Below, in pieces: positions 17,202-26,547 of a stretch of DNA of 64,000 bases. The stretch comes from CAYXDO01 sp964463485. GTDB taxonomy: Bacteria > Myxococcota > Kuafuiibacteriia > Kuafuiibacteriales > Kuafuiibacteriaceae. The notes under the pieces were generated by a model that worked only from the letters and a program-made list of their open reading frames with translations, had not been told where the DNA came from and made no database searches. Numbering within the stretch: position 1 is the first letter of the stretch; each line of letters opens with the position of its first letter. The stretch covers positions 124,001-188,000 of the forward strand of contig CAYXDO010000001.1 in NCBI GenBank assembly GCA_964463485.1. Reading direction: 5' to 3'. The position numbers and the translations under genes were made by a program.

Positions 17202-17341
17202 GATCTAGCTCGTCTTCAGGAAGGCGTAGGCCTCGTTCCGAAGCTCCGACCCGCACAGCCCGAAGTTGCTCAGCTCGTCCCATCCCGGCGGCCGCGGAGT
17301 CGCGGGGATCGGGTGGGTTGCGACATCCTCCGTGTCGAGTT

Positions 17342-19009
17342 ATGGCGCCGATCATGAGCTCGATCGCACGCGCGCTGCTGTGTCTCGCGACTCTCTTCTC
17401 GGGTGCACCTTTGGCCTTCGCCGCGCCCAGTCCGGATCGCGTGCTGAGTGGAGGGGCGCGAGCGCTCTCTGCGTTGAGGCTGTTGAACGATCGAGCTCCG
17501 TACCTCGAGTACCCGGCCCACGGAGCCTTCGGGCTGATCGGGTCTCAGGGTGGTCCGGTGGAGGTCGACGTCGCGGGCGGAGGCTCGATGCGCCTTGCCC
17601 GCACCAGTCTGGAGGCTGGGTTCGGGTGGCGGAATCTCAAGTTCGGGATTTTCTGGGACGGCGTGAAGCTGGGCGGCGACACCAACCTGCTGTTCGGCGG
17701 TTTTACCTCTGGCTCGAGCCTGGAGGGGAGTGAGTATGGCGTCGTCAACAACTTCATCCCGTCGGTCTCGCTGTCGCTCGCCCCGGAGCTCGCGTTGACC
17801 GCCGGACTGCTCATCAACAACGAGCGGCTTCGGTCTGGCGTCGAACGGACCAACGCGTTGAGTCCTCTGGTGCGCGCGAGACTGCTGTTCTTCGATCTCG
17901 AGTCTGGATTTCCGGAGGATCCGGAGAGCTCCAAGCTGGCGCTCGGCACGCTCGAAGCGGGTCTGGGCCTGGTGAAGCTGGGCACCACACTCGGGGCTCT
18001 GTTTTCGGAGTCGAGCCGCTCGTTCTGGCTCGACCTGGCCCGCGTCGTCGGGGAGGTTCGGACGTTCTCGTCGTTTTACGCCGCTGGCTCGAACCCATTC
18101 ATCTTGGACTTGGCGTCGGGCAACGTCGCAGAAACCGACCTCGGTCTCGAATGGCGCAGCGGAATGCGGTTCCCGTTCTTGGCCGCGGCTCGGGTGAGTC
18201 AGGCGGTCACGGGAGATCCAGGTTTTCGTAGAGCGGAGCTCGAAATGGATCTGTCGTGGACGGTCTGGGACAGACGGATCGCCGGCTGCGCGACGCCGTC
18301 GTCGTACTGGAAGAGTATGCTCTTCTGGACTCCCTTCACCAGCTTCGTCGACGGCATTGGGTCTCCCGGCGTGACACTCGTCGGACTCTCCGCGCGTGGG
18401 TTTTTGGTGAGGCTCGACGACGAGATTCATCCTGGCTTCTCCGCTGGGTTGCGAGTCGAGACCTTCACCGATCATGTGCGGGAGGAGGACAAAGACGAGG
18501 ACAGCGAGTACCTCTGGTACGAAGGCGAGGAGCAGGCTTTCGTGCGAAGTTATCTAGAGCTCCGAGCTTCGATGAACGACACCTTCAGCCCGGCCGGGCT
18601 CCCGTATCCGGACGCGTTGGGTGTTGGTCTGTTCTACGTCGTCGAGAATCTCGAGCAGCCTCCGAGTCACGACCCGGTGGTCGGCGAGCGTGCCGAGCGC
18701 CTCGAGCGACTGCTCGACGGAAATCGCGACTTCAGGGCTCGGAAGGAAACCCGAGAGACTTCCCTCGAGTCTCGGGTGATCGAGGGCGTCGTGCGCGGCG
18801 TGCTGCCGGGCGAGCCCAAGTCGGCTGGCGATGACTCGGACGAGGATGGAGTCAGTGACGAGATGGATCGATGTCCGGACCAGCCTGAAGACCGAGACGG
18901 ATATCTCGACGAAGACGGGTGTCCCGACGAAGACAATGATGGAGACGGGGCTCGAGACGCCGTCGATGCGTGCCCGACGGAGCCCGGACCCAACGACGGC
19001 TGCCCGTGA
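17342..19009 (+). CDS. exported outer-membrane-type protein with C-terminal thrombospondin type-3 repeats
   Basis: About 555 residues. The N-terminus from the ATG at 17342 (MAPIMSSIARALLCLATLFS) is a signal peptide probably cut after AFA; a second ATG at 17354 is also possible. The body is rich in alternating hydrophobic strands and aromatic residues, as in an outer-membrane barrel or periplasmic beta protein. The last ~50 residues hold three Asp-rich thrombospondin type-3 calcium-binding motifs of the DSDEDGVSDEMDRCPDQPED kind. In many OmpA-like proteins such repeats link a barrel to a peptidoglycan-binding domain, but here the protein stops right after them. Function is unknown. It lies downstream of the phosphatase but is not obviously part of that operon. 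Confidence 0.8.
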   Translation: MAPIMSSIARALLCLATLFSGAPLAFAAPSPDRVLSGGARALSALRLLNDRAPYLEYPAHGAFGLIGSQGGPVEVDVAGGGSMRLARTSLEAGFGWRNLKFGIFWDGVKLGGDTNLLFGGFTSGSSLEGSEYGVVNNFIPSVSLSLAPELALTAGLLINNERLRSGVERTNALSPLVRARLLFFDLESGFPEDPESSKLALGTLEAGLGLVKLGTTLGALFSESSRSFWLDLARVVGEVRTFSSFYAAGSNPFILDLASGNVAETDLGLEWRSGMRFPFLAAARVSQAVTGDPGFRRAELEMDLSWTVWDRRIAGCATPSSYWKSMLFWTPFTSFVDGIGSPGVTLVGLSARGFLVRLDDEIHPGFSAGLRVETFTDHVREEDKDEDSEYLWYEGEEQAFVRSYLELRASMNDTFSPAGLPYPDALGVGLFYVVENLEQPPSHDPVVGERAERLERLLDGNRDFRARKETRETSLESRVIEGVVRGVLPGEPKSAGDDSDEDGVSDEMDRCPDQPEDRDGYLDEDGCPDEDNDGDGARDAVDACPTEPGPNDGCP

Positions 19010-19265
19010 GCACCGAGCTCAGCTGCGTTTCATTGAGTCCTCCTTCGAATTGTTCGCGGAACGACTTCAGCAGCGAGGGTCGAGCGCCGGCCTCGACCGC
19101 AAGCTCGACCGCGGATCGCGCGCGAGCGACCGCGTGATCGCTTCCTTTTTCGAGGATAGCCTCGAGGACCTCGACACCTTCGCGAGCCGGGAGAAGTGAG
19201 GCCGCGGATTCGATCGAAGCACGCTCGGACTCGAGATCGATTCTGGGTTTTCTTCGCTTCCCCAT
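18852..19265 (-). CDS. small hypothetical protein, antisense-overlapping at its 3' end
   Basis: From the ATG at 19265 this minus-strand frame encodes a 137-residue protein. Its first ~85 residues look genuine: MGKRRKPRIDLESERAS, then regular amphipathic Ala/Glu-rich helices, with G/C-ending codons typical of the window. They fill the 333-bp gap between two plus-strand genes. The last ~50 residues lie antisense to the calcium-repeat end of the neighbouring gene and are Arg-rich, so the natural stop may have been lost or the frame may simply run on. No family recognised. It may also be chance. Confidence 0.35.
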   Translation of the reverse strand: MGKRRKPRIDLESERASIESAASLLPAREGVEVLEAILEKGSDHAVARARSAVELAVEAGARPSLLKSFREQFEGGLNETQLSSVLTGSRRWVRAPSGTHRRRLEPRLHHCLRRDTRLRRDIRLGLQAGPDIDPSRH

Positions 19266-19342
19266 GGCCGAGGGTTCTCTCTGCCAGAGTAGCACAGCCC
19301 GTGACTGGCGAGAGTCTGGCGTTCGGGCGAAGATGGAGCCTC

Positions 19343-20668
19343 GTGCCGTCGACTCGCAAAGGCGCCTTGGTGACGACGTTCGTTTACGCGCTCGCCTGCG
19401 GTTGCTCCAGCAACGTGGTGGCGTTGACGTTTCCGGACGTCGAAGCCCGCGCTTGGATCGTGGCGTTGGCGTCGCGGACGAGCCTCCGCTTGACCGCGCT
19501 GGAGGGCGCCGTGGAACGGTTCGACTCGACCGGTTTCGACGACCCAGCGGACGTCGAGCTCCTCGCCTACAGCGAGAGCCTCGCCGAGTTATCGCTGGCC
19601 CCTGGCTTGGTCCCGTTGGTGGACGACAGCGATGGCCGCAGCCTGCCCGTGCCTTCGGCCGTCTATTCCGGCACCGTCGAGAGTCACGCCCTAGAGCTTC
19701 GGCGTGGCATGTCCGAGCGCCTCACCCGCGCGTTGATTCCGAAGGTCCCGACGACGTGTCCAACGCTCGAGCTGGTCGGGCTCGGGAAGATCGAAGGGTC
19801 CATGAACGACGGCGCGTTCGTCGTGAAGGCCGACGAGTCCCACTCCCTCGTCGGTAGTCAGGATGGCTACTTCGCCCTCGTGAGTCACGAAGGCGAAGTC
19901 ACTCGGGTGACTGCGACGTCGACGGTCGGCGTGTTCGGGGCGACCCGCGTGGCCGAGGAGCTCTGGATTTGGGGTCATATAGAGGAGGAAGTGAGTCGCG
20001 GTGGCGTCTGGCGGGCGCGGCTCGAGGGAACACGCCTCGTCCTGGAGAGCCCGCGATTTCTCACCGGCCTCGGCGGCTTGCGATTCGTGGAGAGCGTCGA
20101 CGGCGACTCGTTCTTCGGGCTCACCTCGAAGGGTGAGTTTGGGGAGTGGCGTGATGGGTCGTGGCGAACGCTCGAGGACTTCGGACAGCCACCTGACGCC
20201 GTCCGCGGCGCGCTCCTCGAGCGATCTGCTCGCGCTCTCTGGATCTCGTTCTCTTCCTTTCCCGGAATCAAGGTCTGGGACGGACGATCGATCTCCGACG
20301 AGTTCGCGCCGGGCGTCGACTTCCCGGTTTCGTCGTTGAGCTTCATCGACGCGCTCGGAGGCCCAGTCCTCGGCGGAGGAGCTGGAGGGATCTTCGTCAA
20401 GGGTCCCGAGGGCTGGACGCAGCTCGTCGGGGCTCCGATCGTGGAGGTGCGGAACCTCAGCCCTTTCGAAAGGGGCTTCGTATTCAGCGGCCAGCGAGGA
20501 TCCCTCGTGCAGTACACGGGAGAACGTTTCTGTGAGCATCAGCCGCCCTTCTCAGGGAGCGTGCAGACACTGGCCGCCATTCCTGAAACGAAGCGCCTCG
20601 TGCTCGTCAGCGACGCAACAGGGCGAAGCTCGCCGTGGATCGCAGTGGTCGAGTTGGCGGATCGATGA
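19343..20668 (+). CDS. lipoprotein with beta-propeller-like repeats
   Basis: A 441-residue protein from GTG at 19343, preceded by GGAG at a good spacing; upstream codons of the same frame are not signal-like. The N-terminus VPSTRKGALVTTFVYALACG is basic then hydrophobic and ends in a lipobox (ALAC). The C-terminal two thirds contain spaced Gly-Phe/Trp strands (for example GEFGEWRDGSWRTLEDFG and VWDGRSISDEFAPG) that suggest a beta-propeller. No catalytic motif. Convergent with the next gene, with 42 bp between and no clear hairpin terminator. Function unknown. Confidence 0.75.
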   Translation: MPSTRKGALVTTFVYALACGCSSNVVALTFPDVEARAWIVALASRTSLRLTALEGAVERFDSTGFDDPADVELLAYSESLAELSLAPGLVPLVDDSDGRSLPVPSAVYSGTVESHALELRRGMSERLTRALIPKVPTTCPTLELVGLGKIEGSMNDGAFVVKADESHSLVGSQDGYFALVSHEGEVTRVTATSTVGVFGATRVAEELWIWGHIEEEVSRGGVWRARLEGTRLVLESPRFLTGLGGLRFVESVDGDSFFGLTSKGEFGEWRDGSWRTLEDFGQPPDAVRGALLERSARALWISFSSFPGIKVWDGRSISDEFAPGVDFPVSSLSFIDALGGPVLGGGAGGIFVKGPEGWTQLVGAPIVEVRNLSPFERGFVFSGQRGSLVQYTGERFCEHQPPFSGSVQTLAAIPETKRLVLVSDATGRSSPWIAVVELADR

Positions 20669-20710
20669 GACTCTCTCCGGCGCCGCGAAGGTCACGGGCG
20701 ATGGCGCAAC

Positions 20711-23569
20711 TCAGGGTGCGCAACGCTCGACGACTCGGAGTCCGCCCACCGCGCCGACGTAAGTGTACGGTCCCACACTCACCGCGTGGTGGACATTCTC
20801 GGCCCAAGTCTCACGCACGACCTCGCGAGGCTGGGACGGGTCGCTCAGGTCGAGGGCGACGACCGTGGAGTCATCGACGCCGAGCAAGTATCGACCGTCG
20901 ACGGAGGTTCGGTCGAAGAAGACTCGCTGGCGTTCGAACAGGAGCGAGGGTGCCGTCGGCGCGGAGATATCGTAGACCGCGAGGTGCGCGCCCGAGATAA
21001 TCAAGGTGTTCCCGATGACGTCCAGGGCGTTGGCCCCGCGGTTGAGCTGGCCCACGGAGAGCGGAGTCACGGGTGATCCGGGCGCAACCGGGGGCACGAA
21101 GAGGATCTTGACGAGCGACCCCGAGAAGCTCGAATCGCCGGCGAACAGGTACCCGTCTTTGTAGACGAGCGGTCCGGCGTTATCGAGCCATTGGGAGCCG
21201 ACCTTCGTGATTTGCGCCAGGTTACTCAGGTCATAGAACATGACTTCGTACTCGAAGGTCGACGTGTTGTCGGCGCTGACGATCAGCAGGTGGCCCGCAA
21301 CCCAGAAATCGTTGGGGAGGAATAAGGGGACGCTCGCGAGCAATCGCGGCGCCCGAGGATTGGCCAGGTCGTAGACATTCACGCCGTCGGGCCCCAGGGC
21401 GTACAGTCGACCGTCGAAGATCTTGATGCGATTGCCCGAAAAATTCTGCTCGTCGATGAGTATGGGCGAGGCAGGGTTCGTGGCGTCGAACGTTCTGAGC
21501 GCGTTGCCGATGGTGTAGACGAACCCACCGCGTTCCACGACCGCCCAGGTGTTGCCGACGTTCTCGTCGTGGACTTTGCGCGAGACGTTTCCTTTGGCCA
21601 GAACGACCAGGTCGCCAGCGCCCGTCACGTACACGTAGGATCCATTCACGAGTACGTCCGCCGTACCCGTATTACCGACTTGACCGACGAGGCTGGGGTT
21701 TGGACCCGAAATGTCGAAGACGGCGAGGCCGGCCCAGCTTGCGTAAAGGGTGCTGCCGTCGAGCGCAAATCTCTCGAACTGTGAGCCCTGCATGGTGCTG
21801 CCCACGAGCGTGAGCGCGGGCGCGGCAGAGATGTCGTAGACTTGGACCCCTGGCACGGCGGTATGAGGATTCTGGGCGGTTGCGAAGAGTCTCTCCTGGA
21901 CGATCTCGAATTCGGCGAATCCGTGTACGACGGACCCGCTCGTACCGCCGACGAGCCTTGGGTTGGTGGGATTCGAGACGTCGATGACGTGAATACCGAG
22001 GTTGACTGCGACATACGCGTAGCTGCCGGAGACGGCGAGCTCGCCGAGGTCCGAAATCGGTAGGTAGCCGGCGGCGGTGGTCGAGACTGCCACGTCGAAG
22101 ATCCAGAGCCCCTCGTACCCAGACACGTAGAGCTTGGTCCCTACGGCTGCGAGCGAGTTGATGCCTCCGGTGACCGACAACGGGATGAGGGCAGAAGGCA
22201 TGGCGGGGCTCGAGACGTCGAACCGTCGCACCTCGCCGAAGCACGCCACGAAGAGGGTGGTCCCGATCAACTGGGCATCGTCTGGGTAGGCACAGCTCTG
22301 GACGCTCGTCACGAACGAGGGCGCGGCGGGATTCGAGACGTCGTACACCTCGACGAGGTCGTCCTGAGTGATCAAGAGGTGAGTTCCCACGAGGCTCATG
22401 TGGGCGTAGGCGTTCTGGTAGTTATCTCCGTTGGGGTTGATCGCGACACGGGCCACTTCGGCGATGCGCATCGGATCGCAGGCGGCGCAGGCCGACGAGT
22501 CTGCGCAGCCGAGCGCACAGGCGTGTTGCGTGATCTCGAAGCAGCCGGGAGTGACTTCGGCGCAGAGACTTTGCAGGGCCCCTCCGCAGCTCGGCTCGCC
22601 GGGGCTCGAGCAGTTCGAAGCGCAGCTGGAGCAGCTCGTCGCGTCCGCGCATACTCCTGTCTGGCAAGTCATCGCGGACGACCAGGAGCGGCAACCGTTC
22701 GGGTCGGCGAGGCAGGTCGAGAGCGCTCCGGCGGCGCACGAGGTCTCCCCGAGTTGGGCGCACTCGTGAGTACAGGAAAAGCAGGTCGAAGAGTCCGCGC
22801 ACGTCCCATTCTCACAGGCCTGGCCAGCGAGCCAGCTCCGGCAGCCGTTCGTGTCGGCGACGCAGGTCCGCATCGACCCAGCCGAGCACTCGGTCGCGCC
22901 GACGGTCGAGCAGCCATGAGCGCACGCTCCGCAGCTCGAGGCGTCCGCGCAGAACCCGGCTGGGCAGGAGGTCGAGTTGGACCAATGCCTGCAGCCGTTG
23001 GCGTCGGCGAGGCAGGAACGGACGGAGCCGACTGCGCACTCCGTGACGCCGAGTTGGGCACACTCATCGACACAAGCTCCGCAGCTGGTGGAGCTCCCAC
23101 AGAACCCTTCGGCGCAGGCCAATGGCGAGGACCAGCTCCTACAGCCGTTTGGATCCGCGCCGCACGAACGGATCGTGGAGCCCGAGCAATCGGTGGCGCC
23201 AAGCTGAGGGCAAGAGTGAGTGCAGGCGCCGCAGCTCGTGGAGTCAGCACAAATACCGTCGGAGCACGCGGACGGAGCGCTCCAATTCAGACACCCGTCG
23301 GCGTCGCGCCCGCAGACGCGGAGCTCCCCGCTCGCGCAGGAGGTGAGTCCGAGGTCTGCACACGAGCTCTGGCAGGCGGCCGCGTCGGGAGGAGCTCCGC
23401 CGTCAGGGCCCGTATCGGGGGACAGAGCTCCGGCATCGACGTCCTGAAGCGGGGGCCCTGCATCGACAGCGGCGTCGGGCTGATGGGTCGGCAGCTCGCC
23501 GACGTTGCGGTCGCTTTCGCATGCGGCGAGGGCGAGCAAGGTGGCGAAGGAGGAAATCGAGTGTTTCAT
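20711..23569 (-). CDS. large lipoprotein: Cys-rich repeats plus LVIVD-type propeller
   Basis: 952 residues from the ATG at 23569. MKHSISSFATLLALAAC is a lipoprotein signal with Cys17. A Gly/Asp/Pro linker follows, then six 50-residue repeats (about residues 66-365), most with eight cysteines and a central DxNGCRxWS motif, then a long region of LVIVD-like strands (LVEVYDVSNPAAPSFV and relatives) that should fold as a beta-propeller. The longer upstream frame passes through a palindromic repeat and is not part of the protein. The architecture suggests a surface-anchored binding or adhesion protein. The nearby RCC1 lipoprotein on the same strand suggests a surface-protein island. Confidence 0.85.
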   Translation of the reverse strand: MKHSISSFATLLALAACESDRNVGELPTHQPDAAVDAGPPLQDVDAGALSPDTGPDGGAPPDAAACQSSCADLGLTSCASGELRVCGRDADGCLNWSAPSACSDGICADSTSCGACTHSCPQLGATDCSGSTIRSCGADPNGCRSWSSPLACAEGFCGSSTSCGACVDECAQLGVTECAVGSVRSCLADANGCRHWSNSTSCPAGFCADASSCGACAHGCSTVGATECSAGSMRTCVADTNGCRSWLAGQACENGTCADSSTCFSCTHECAQLGETSCAAGALSTCLADPNGCRSWSSAMTCQTGVCADATSCSSCASNCSSPGEPSCGGALQSLCAEVTPGCFEITQHACALGCADSSACAACDPMRIAEVARVAINPNGDNYQNAYAHMSLVGTHLLITQDDLVEVYDVSNPAAPSFVTSVQSCAYPDDAQLIGTTLFVACFGEVRRFDVSSPAMPSALIPLSVTGGINSLAAVGTKLYVSGYEGLWIFDVAVSTTAAGYLPISDLGELAVSGSYAYVAVNLGIHVIDVSNPTNPRLVGGTSGSVVHGFAEFEIVQERLFATAQNPHTAVPGVQVYDISAAPALTLVGSTMQGSQFERFALDGSTLYASWAGLAVFDISGPNPSLVGQVGNTGTADVLVNGSYVYVTGAGDLVVLAKGNVSRKVHDENVGNTWAVVERGGFVYTIGNALRTFDATNPASPILIDEQNFSGNRIKIFDGRLYALGPDGVNVYDLANPRAPRLLASVPLFLPNDFWVAGHLLIVSADNTSTFEYEVMFYDLSNLAQITKVGSQWLDNAGPLVYKDGYLFAGDSSFSGSLVKILFVPPVAPGSPVTPLSVGQLNRGANALDVIGNTLIISGAHLAVYDISAPTAPSLLFERQRVFFDRTSVDGRYLLGVDDSTVVALDLSDPSQPREVVRETWAENVHHAVSVGPYTYVGAVGGLRVVERCAP
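22475..23374 (-). repeat. six 150-bp tandem coding repeats (50-aa Cys-rich modules)
   Basis: The modules follow the pattern CxxxC(7)C(7)C(6)C(8)C(4)C(5)C with GA or an equivalent before the next module. Repeats 1-5 are close to each other; the sixth is diverged. They are degenerate at the DNA level but in register, as expected for duplication inside the gene. Confidence 0.85.
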
Positions 23570-23706
23570 TGGATCTCTCTGTCGACCAATTGGAGCGAGC
23601 TTCGTGAATCCGTCTGCAAAAGTGAAGGAAGGCGCACAATCGGCAGTGCTAGAGCCGAACAGGGGTGCACGAGCGACCTGCGGCGATTCAGTTCGACCTC
23701 CGCATG

Positions 23707-23807
23707 AACCACGGAGAACACAGAGAAGGAACACGGAGGGCACGAAGGACCTTTCTCCAAGAATCCTATGTGTTCTCTGCGTTCCAGCTCTGTGTCCTCG
23801 GTGGTTT
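23707..23807. repeat. palindromic intergenic repeat, copy 1
   Basis: The left arm starts AACCACGGAGAACACAGAG and the reverse complement of the right arm starts AACCACCGAGGACACAGAG, so the ~100-bp element is an imperfect inverted repeat. A related copy is at 26855-26952. It lies in the 377-bp gap between the RCC1 and Cys-repeat lipoprotein genes. Repeats of this ACCACAGAGGACACAGAG type occur as dispersed palindromic units in several bacterial groups. The rest of the gap holds only a possible gene remnant near 23820-23961. Confidence 0.8.
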
Positions 23808-23819
23808 GCCCGGCGCCGA

Positions 23820-23961
23820 ACGATGATCGTCGACATATCGCGCAACTTGGTCGTGCACCCGCCGAACAGGTGGAGAGCGCCACGATTTCCGGCTCGTGCT
23901 CGAAATCATCAGAGGCGAGAACAAAGTGAAGCGATTCCTCGACAGCTCATTCGGGGGCTGA
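23820..23961 (+). pseudogene. possible gene remnant beside the palindromic repeat
   Basis: Two plus-strand frames here each read like protein. One gives RRHIAQLGRAPAEQVESA from about 23829. The other ends EIIRGENKVKRFLDSSFGG before a TGA at 23959-23961. They join if one base is lost or gained near 23875. There is no start codon in the right place, and the 3' end overlaps the end of the RCC1 gene by 15 bp. It may be the decayed tail of a mobile or accessory gene, or chance. Confidence 0.25.
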
Positions 23962-26421
23962 GACATATTGGGGCTCGTCGAAGAGGACAGGCTCGTTCTG
24001 GCCGAGCTGGCCCCACGAGTTGAGGCCCCAGCACGCGACCCGACCGTTTTTTCGGAGCGCGCAGGCATGGCGGTTGCCTGAGGCGAGGCGGACTGCGTCG
24101 TGGAGGCCGGCCACTTCGGCCCGCCCGTCGCCCGCATTCCCCAACTGGCCGTAGGCGTTGGAGCCGAAACAGACGACCGAGCCGCCTTCGCGGATCGCGC
24201 AGGAGTGGTTCTCACCGGCCTCGATCGCGATGGCGTCCGACAGCCCGGCGACCGCGACCGGGGAAGATTGGGTCGGTGCGGTCGACTCGCCGAGTTGGCC
24301 GAGACGGTTCTCGCCCCAACAGAAGACGCGACCGTCTTCCATGCGCGCGCAGAGGTGGGTGTATCCGGCGGCGAGCTCGACCGCACCAGGCACGAGTCGC
24401 GTTCGCACCGGTGATGGGTCCGGAAGGATCGTCGAGCGCCCCGAGCCGAGCAACCCATAGTTGTTGCCGCCCCAGCAGAAGACGTCTCCGGCTGGCCCCG
24501 AGAGGGCGCACGTGTTGAACTCAGTCAGAGCGACTTGGCGGACTTCGTCGAGCGGCACCCGCCCGGGTGTCGCCGCTGGGCTCGTCTGCGCCGGGAAGCC
24601 GAGCTGGAAGTCATTGTTCGAGCCCCAGCACCACAACGAACCGTCTTGTTTCACGACACACGCCACCGAGCCTGCCGTATCCACAGCTGCCGCGCCCTCC
24701 GTGCCCGTCACGAACCCGCCCGCAGCGAGCTCATCGAGGCCCATGTCAGCGAGCCCGTGGCCCCAGCACCACACGCCGGCCGATCGCGAGCTCGTGCGCA
24801 CGCACCCGAGGTCGTTGGTGAGAGCGAGCTCGATGACGCCCGCGGGCTCGACCAACTCAGCGGGCTGCCCGGGCTCGGCGCCTGCGAGCGCGTGAAGACC
24901 AAGGCACAGAATTTCGCCGCTGGCGCGACGTACACACGTGGCCTCACCTCCGGCGAAGACGTCCACCGCGTCGTGGACCTCAGGAAGCTCGACGGGGGTT
25001 TCGTGAGCGGGCAGGAACCCGATTCCGAGCTGGCCAAAGGCGCCCGAACCCCAACATGAGACGCCGACTCGATCGACCGCACACGCGTGGTCCCGGCCAA
25101 AGGCGATATCACTTACGCCCGCCTCCACCAGGGCTCCTCGAATCGGATCGGTCACCGTCGTTCGGCTCGTGCTCGACCCAACACAAATCAGACGAACGGG
25201 CCCCGCGACGCAGGTCGCGTCTCGACCGGCGAACAGCCGTCCCGGCTCGCCGCTCAGCGAGCTCCGGAGCGGCTCGGACGTACTCATCGTGGTTGGTTCG
25301 ACGCCGAGTTGACCGCGGGCGTTCGAGCCCCAGCAGCGGACCTCACCGTCTTCGAGGCGGACGCAGGTGTGACGCCTTCCGGCGGTCAACTCAGTCGCCC
25401 GCGGGATCCCTCTGACCGGGCCTGGCTCCGATGAACCCGGCCGACCCACAAAGTCGCCTTCGTTTGCACCCCAGCACCAGACCGAGCCGTCCGCGAGGAG
25501 TGCGCAGCTATGGTGCTCGCCGACGGCCACCTGTCGCGCGGGGAGGCCGAGAGACACCTCCTCCGGATGACTCACCGCGCCTCGAGGACCCGTCCCCGTC
25601 TCTCCCCGATCGTTCTTGCCCCAGCACGACACGCTACCGTCCGTAGTGACGGCGCAGGCATGTTGAGTGCCGACGGCGAACGACACGGCGTCCGCGAGGT
25701 TGTCGACGGCCTCGGCCTCGGACGCGACGGCTCGGGCGGTGACTCGTCCGAGGAGGCCCCAGTCGTTGGTGCCCCAACAACTGACGCGGCCCGAGGTTTG
25801 GAGGGCGCAGGTCGAGCCGTCGCTCGAGCCGATCGCACGCACGTCTTTCAGCTTGGGCAGGAACACCGGCACGGCCGAACGGTCGAGACCAGGCACTCCC
25901 AAACGTTCCCCTTCGCCCCAGCACGCGACCTGCCCTGCCTCGAAGCGGGCGCAGGAGAAGTCAGCGCCGACTGCGACATCCGGCGGGGCTGAGTTAGGAA
26001 CGGCGCGGACGGTGATTTCGCTCGACGGCTGTGGCACGGACACCCACTGCTCGGCGACCTCGTCGTAGGCGAAGGCAGCGAACGCGGGTGGAATCGGGCG
26101 ACCTTGGCCAGGCTCCGCGTTGGCCGGCCCGGCCTCGAGCCACAGCGCCCCCAGAGGGTGTGGGTAGGCCAAAACGTAGAGGCTCGAGACGTCGAGCTCG
26201 AGACGAATCCAACCCGAGCCCTCGGCGAGCTCGCGGGCGTCGATCGCCGAGACGGTTTCGCGGCCTCGCGCGCCGGCGACGAAGAGCAGCGCCTGCGCGG
26301 ACTCGCCGACCGGCGGGAGCGAAACGAAGTCCCTCGCCGAACACGCGGCGAGTGAGAGCGCGGCTCCAACCAGAACGTACGCGTGGCCGCCCGGACGTTC
26401 CTCGCAGCGCAGCATCGCCAT
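23947..26421 (-). CDS. RCC1-repeat lipoprotein
   Basis: 824 residues from the ATG at 26421, which has GAGGA eight bases upstream. The signal segment GHAYVLVGAALSLAACSARD ends in the lipobox LAAC. After a short beta region (~residues 40-140), nearly the whole protein is RCC1-type repeats of the form CWGxNxxGQLG with ACAL/CVL strands, forming one or two seven-bladed propellers. Bacterial RCC1 lipoproteins are common in Myxococcota and are thought to mediate binding at the cell surface; no ligand can be named. An in-frame ATG at 26472 and a TTG at 26484 are less signal-like starts. Confidence 0.88.
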   Translation of the reverse strand: MAMLRCEERPGGHAYVLVGAALSLAACSARDFVSLPPVGESAQALLFVAGARGRETVSAIDARELAEGSGWIRLELDVSSLYVLAYPHPLGALWLEAGPANAEPGQGRPIPPAFAAFAYDEVAEQWVSVPQPSSEITVRAVPNSAPPDVAVGADFSCARFEAGQVACWGEGERLGVPGLDRSAVPVFLPKLKDVRAIGSSDGSTCALQTSGRVSCWGTNDWGLLGRVTARAVASEAEAVDNLADAVSFAVGTQHACAVTTDGSVSCWGKNDRGETGTGPRGAVSHPEEVSLGLPARQVAVGEHHSCALLADGSVWCWGANEGDFVGRPGSSEPGPVRGIPRATELTAGRRHTCVRLEDGEVRCWGSNARGQLGVEPTTMSTSEPLRSSLSGEPGRLFAGRDATCVAGPVRLICVGSSTSRTTVTDPIRGALVEAGVSDIAFGRDHACAVDRVGVSCWGSGAFGQLGIGFLPAHETPVELPEVHDAVDVFAGGEATCVRRASGEILCLGLHALAGAEPGQPAELVEPAGVIELALTNDLGCVRTSSRSAGVWCWGHGLADMGLDELAAGGFVTGTEGAAAVDTAGSVACVVKQDGSLWCWGSNNDFQLGFPAQTSPAATPGRVPLDEVRQVALTEFNTCALSGPAGDVFCWGGNNYGLLGSGRSTILPDPSPVRTRLVPGAVELAAGYTHLCARMEDGRVFCWGENRLGQLGESTAPTQSSPVAVAGLSDAIAIEAGENHSCAIREGGSVVCFGSNAYGQLGNAGDGRAEVAGLHDAVRLASGNRHACALRKNGRVACWGLNSWGQLGQNEPVLFDEPQYVSAPE

Positions 26422-26547
26422 CGCCGAATCCTCGCACGGGCCGCCCCAAGATTCGATGCGCGCGACCGGCATGCGTGTCGGCAAGACGTGCCTTTCAAGT
26501 CAGGGATATCGACGCTGAGCGCGGTTTAGTCGCGCTCCGCGGGCAAC

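Noticed and set aside
22475..23374. CRISPR-like periodic repeat
   Set aside because: The 150-bp period is coding (eight-Cys protein modules), degenerate, and has no unique spacers between constant repeats.
23570..23845. Longer N-terminus of the Cys-repeat lipoprotein
   Set aside because: The upstream extension is the translation of the palindromic repeat; a clean lipoprotein signal starts at 23569.
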